Shown one piece after another: positions 61,947 through 64,000 of a stretch of 64,000 bases of DNA. Source of the stretch: Desulfovibrio sp. Huiquan2017 (GTDB lineage: Bacteria; Desulfobacterota; Desulfovibrionia; Desulfovibrionales; Desulfovibrionaceae); NCBI RefSeq assembly GCF_017351175.1, contig NZ_JAFMPN010000003.1, forward strand, positions 62,001-126,000. Direction: 5' to 3'. The stretch's first letter is position 1. Each line of letters starts with the position of its first letter. The position numbers and the translations under genes were made by a program. Below the pieces are notes generated by a model. It saw only the letters and a list, made by a program, of their open reading frames with translations. It had not been told where the DNA came from and searched no databases.

Positions 61947-62389
61947 GCGTCCAGGTGGGGTTCTATGATCTGCCAAAGAACCCGCTTGCACACTGCGAAT
62001 TCTTCGGGGTCCAGATGCTTGGTGATCTCCGCCCGGCTCTGGATGACGATGTCCAGGGTGAAATCCACCAGTTCGCGGCCCTTGTCCGTAATATAGATAT
62101 ATTTCACCCGCCGATCGTCGTCGCCGGATTCGCGGCGCAGCAACCCCTGCTTTTCCAGGGCCGCCACCAACCGGCTGACCCCGGTCTTTTCCTGGGAAAG
62201 CATTTCGCACAACCTTCCCTGGGTCAATCCGTCGATCTTGTACGCGGGCAACAGGGCCCGCCACTGCTCGACCGTGATCTTGACTCCGGCATCGGTGAAG
62301 CGGGCGGCAAGATCGTTGGCGAACACGCGGGCCACCTTCCAAGAGAGGAAGCCGATGGACTCCCTCGGATTCAATCGAGTAAGTAACAT
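61916..62389 (-). CDS. MarR-family regulator of RND efflux operon
   Basis: A 157-residue winged-helix protein from ATG 62389. The recognition region is LCEMLSQEKTGVSRLVAALE and the wing SGDDDRRVKYIYITDKGREL. It is followed by the membrane-protein, adaptor and pump genes, so local repression of efflux is the natural role. A TTG at 62425 would add 12 residues but lies on the -35 box, so ATG 62389 is used, with almost no leader. The stop overlaps an ATG of the duplicated downstream gene start (ATGGTGA). Confidence 0.88.
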   Translation of the reverse strand: MLLTRLNPRESIGFLSWKVARVFANDLAARFTDAGVKITVEQWRALLPAYKIDGLTQGRLCEMLSQEKTGVSRLVAALEKQGLLRRESGDDDRRVKYIYITDKGRELVDFTLDIVIQSRAEITKHLDPEEFAVCKRVLWQIIEPHLDATCCLKNGSW

Positions 62390-62396
62390 GCAAAAA

Positions 62397-62425
62397 GTTG
62401 TATCTGCAACAAACCACCTCGTCAA
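62397..62425 (-). promoter_or_regulatory. Promoter of RND operon with MarR-type operator
   Basis: On the minus strand TTGACG (62425-62420) and TACAAC (62402-62397) are 17 bp apart. The -10 is part of an imperfect palindrome, GTTGTA-tc-TGCAAC at 62397-62410, where a MarR dimer could block polymerase. The -10 ends seven bases before the ATG. Confidence 0.65.
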
Positions 62426-62448
62426 CCCATTTTGGGGCCGGTCACGGG

Positions 62449-62475
62449 TTGCAATAATAGGAGTATGCCTATACT
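62449..62475 (+). promoter_or_regulatory. Possible promoter of EndoQ-helicase gene
   Basis: TTGCAA at 62449-62454 and TATACT at 62470-62475. The spacer is 15 bp, shorter than ideal. The -10 lies nine bases before the ATG, which would leave almost no leader. Confidence 0.4.
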
Positions 62476-62484
62476 GTTCACCCC

Positions 62485-64000
62485 ATGGAAAGATTCACCG
62501 CCGACCTGCATGTCCACTCCCGTTTTTCGCGCGCCACCAGCAAGAACCTGACCATACGCAACATGGCCGCATGGGGCCGCATGAAGGGCATTTCCGTGCT
62601 CGGCACGGGCGACTTCACCCACCCTGAATGGCTGGCCGAGATCGAAGACCAGTTGGAGGACAACGGCAAGGGCCTCTTCGTTCTCAAGGAACCCGACGGG
62701 CTGGAAAAGGAGATCCCCGACTTCGAGGGCGATATTCCCGGCCGCACCCGGTTCATGCTCGAAACGGAGATCAGCTCCATCTACAAGCGCGGCGGCAAGG
62801 TCCGCAAGGTCCACAATCTGGTCTACATGCCAACCCTGGACGCGGTGAAACGGTTCAATGAGAAACTCGGCCAAGTGGGCAACCTGGCCTCGGACGGCCG
62901 CCCCATCCTCGGCCTGGACTCTCGCGATCTCCTGGACATGGTCCTGGAGACCCACCCCCAGGCGTTCCTGGTCCCGGCGCACATCTGGACCCCGTGGTTC
63001 TCCCTGTTCGGCTCCAAATCCGGCTTCGACTCCATCCGCGACTGCTTCGGCGAATATGCGGACGAGATCTTCGCCATGGAAACCGGGCTGTCCTCCGACC
63101 CCGAAATGAACTGGACGTGGTCCGAACTGGACCGCATCCGGCTGATCTCCAACTCCGACGCCCACTCCGGCGAAAAGCTCGGCCGCGAGGCCAACCTGTT
63201 CCGGGGCGAAATCTCCTACGAGGGCATCTACCGGGCCCTGCGCGGCGAGGGATTGGGCCACAAATTTCTCGGCACCGTGGAATTCTTCCCCGAGGAAGGG
63301 AAATACCACATGGATGGCCACCGCAAATGCGGCGTGGTCATGGACCCGCACGAGACCATCGCCCGGGACGGCCTTTGCCCGGTCTGCGGCAAGCCCGTGA
63401 CCGTGGGCGTATACAACCGCATCCTGGAGTTGGCCGACCGCGAGGAACCGATCCAGCCCTCGGGTGCGCCCGGCTTCGTCTCCCTCATCCCGCTCAAGGA
63501 AGTCCTGTCCGAAGTGCTCGGCGTGGGCCCGGGCTCCAAGAAGGTCAACCACCTGTACATGAAACTCATCCTCGAATTCGGCAACGAGTTGGACATCCTC
63601 CAGCGAGTGCCCGCCGAGGATTTGAGCCGCTACTCCTGCCATCTGGCCGAAGGCATCTCCCGCATGCGCGACGGGCAGGTCATCCGCAAGGCTGGATTCG
63701 ACGGCGAGTACGGCGTCATCTCCGTCTTTTCCGAGAAGGAACGCGCCCAGATCAAAAACGGGGCCACGCTGATCCATATCCCCCGGCCCGAGACGCGGCC
63801 CGATCCGGGCCTGACCGCCCCCTGCCACGCCGCGCCCCGGCCCAAAGACGAGGCCATCCCCCTGTCGTACAACGACGCCCAACAGGCGGCCATTGACGCC
63901 GGGCCCGGTCCGGTGCTCGTCCTGGCGGGTCCAGGCACGGGCAAAACCCAGACGCTCATGGGGCGGGTGGAACGGCTCATGGACGAGGAGGTCAACCCCA
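62485..64000 (+). CDS. EndoQ-like PHP nuclease fused to UvrD-type helicase, 3' end outside window
   Basis: At least 505 residues, cut by the window end. Residues 1-420 look like endonuclease Q: the PHP motif DLHVHSRFSRATS (from residue 7), GTGDFTHPEW (about 40), a Cys zinc site (Cys282, Cys298, Cys301), and a helix-hairpin-helix-like segment (SEVLGVGPGSKKVNHLYMKL). From about 455 a UvrD/Rep-type helicase begins with SYNDAQQAAID and the Walker A loop AGPGTGKT (about 481). EndoQ cuts DNA 5' of deaminated bases (uracil, hypoxanthine, xanthine); a helicase on the same chain could open the nick. The ATG has no Shine-Dalgarno site. Confidence 0.85.
   Translation, partial: MERFTADLHVHSRFSRATSKNLTIRNMAAWGRMKGISVLGTGDFTHPEWLAEIEDQLEDNGKGLFVLKEPDGLEKEIPDFEGDIPGRTRFMLETEISSIYKRGGKVRKVHNLVYMPTLDAVKRFNEKLGQVGNLASDGRPILGLDSRDLLDMVLETHPQAFLVPAHIWTPWFSLFGSKSGFDSIRDCFGEYADEIFAMETGLSSDPEMNWTWSELDRIRLISNSDAHSGEKLGREANLFRGEISYEGIYRALRGEGLGHKFLGTVEFFPEEGKYHMDGHRKCGVVMDPHETIARDGLCPVCGKPVTVGVYNRILELADREEPIQPSGAPGFVSLIPLKEVLSEVLGVGPGSKKVNHLYMKLILEFGNELDILQRVPAEDLSRYSCHLAEGISRMRDGQVIRKAGFDGEYGVISVFSEKERAQIKNGATLIHIPRPETRPDPGLTAPCHAAPRPKDEAIPLSYNDAQQAAIDAGPGPVLVLAGPGTGKTQTLMGRVERLMDEEVNP

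Noticed and set aside
1..64000. CRISPR arrays, prophage or intact insertion sequences
   Set aside because: No regularly spaced repeats, no integrase or transposase, and no attachment-site duplication was seen.

Overview
The window is GC-rich, densely coded bacterial chromosome that looks like a Desulfovibrio or Pseudodesulfovibrio-type sulfate reducer (class Desulfovibrionia). This is inferred from gene content. There is an africanus-type seven-iron ferredoxin, a HypF hydrogenase maturase, a very large FAD/Fe-S lactate-dehydrogenase-like oxidoreductase, a MoeA fused to a periplasmic-binding-like domain, a sigma-54-driven rod/MS-ring flagellar operon, and several proteins of kinds seen mainly in that group. 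There are no rRNA genes, no CRISPR array and no intact insertion sequence.

Layout. 1-9.3 kb: a cut-off TPR gene, then the flagellar operon flgB-flgC-fliE-fliF-fliG-fliH-fliI behind a near-consensus sigma-54 promoter, then a convergent AsmA-like protein and a small MerR regulator. 9.4-15.1 kb: a self-contained MarR / HlyD / double-ATPase / two-permease ABC exporter cassette with a visible palindromic operator. 15.1-22.4 kb, minus strand: tRNA-Val followed by thrS-infC-rpmI-rplT-pheS-pheT, with infC starting at an AUA codon inside the end of thrS and an unusual G-tract/hairpin element in the pheT leader. 22.5-26.1 kb: a VOC protein, a minus-strand group of YkgJ-type cysteine-cluster, unknown, TPR and HEAT-like proteins, and the ferredoxin. 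26.4-37.7 kb: M29 aminopeptidase, MoeA-PBP fusion, cold-shock and RRM proteins, a ModF-like double ATPase, a DUF362 protein, HypF, a DUF3298-type secreted protein and an aminotransferase. 37.9-46.3 kb: a chemoreceptor, the FAD/Fe-S oxidoreductase, a tiny ORF coupled to ruvX, mltG and a secreted Ppx/GppA-like protein. 46.3-47.1 kb: a small AT-richer islet with two unrecognised genes. 47.1-50.3 kb, minus strand: signal peptidase I, a GT2 glycosyltransferase and a TtuA/TtuB-like tRNA-thiolation pair. 50.4-55.6 kb: a lone receiver protein, an HD-GYP protein, a site-2-type protease, trpS, an FKBP and a class I aminotransferase. 55.6-57.0 kb: a decayed gene remnant, an unknown gene and a ComFB protein. 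57.0-62.4 kb, minus strand: a MarR-controlled RND efflux operon whose regulator/membrane-gene junction carries an 83-bp tandem duplication. From 62.5 kb to the end: an EndoQ-like PHP nuclease domain running into a UvrD-type helicase.

Themes. Two separate efflux modules each have their own MarR gene with a palindrome on the promoter, and both regulators look nearly or fully leaderless. Several gene ends are convergent, with stop codons that share bases and no terminator between them. The most novel items are the EndoQ-UvrD fusion, the mutually exclusive G-quadruplex/hairpin in the pheT leader, the AUA-started infC, and the TtuA/TtuB-like pair in a probable mesophile. All functional statements are from reading the sequence; no database search was possible.
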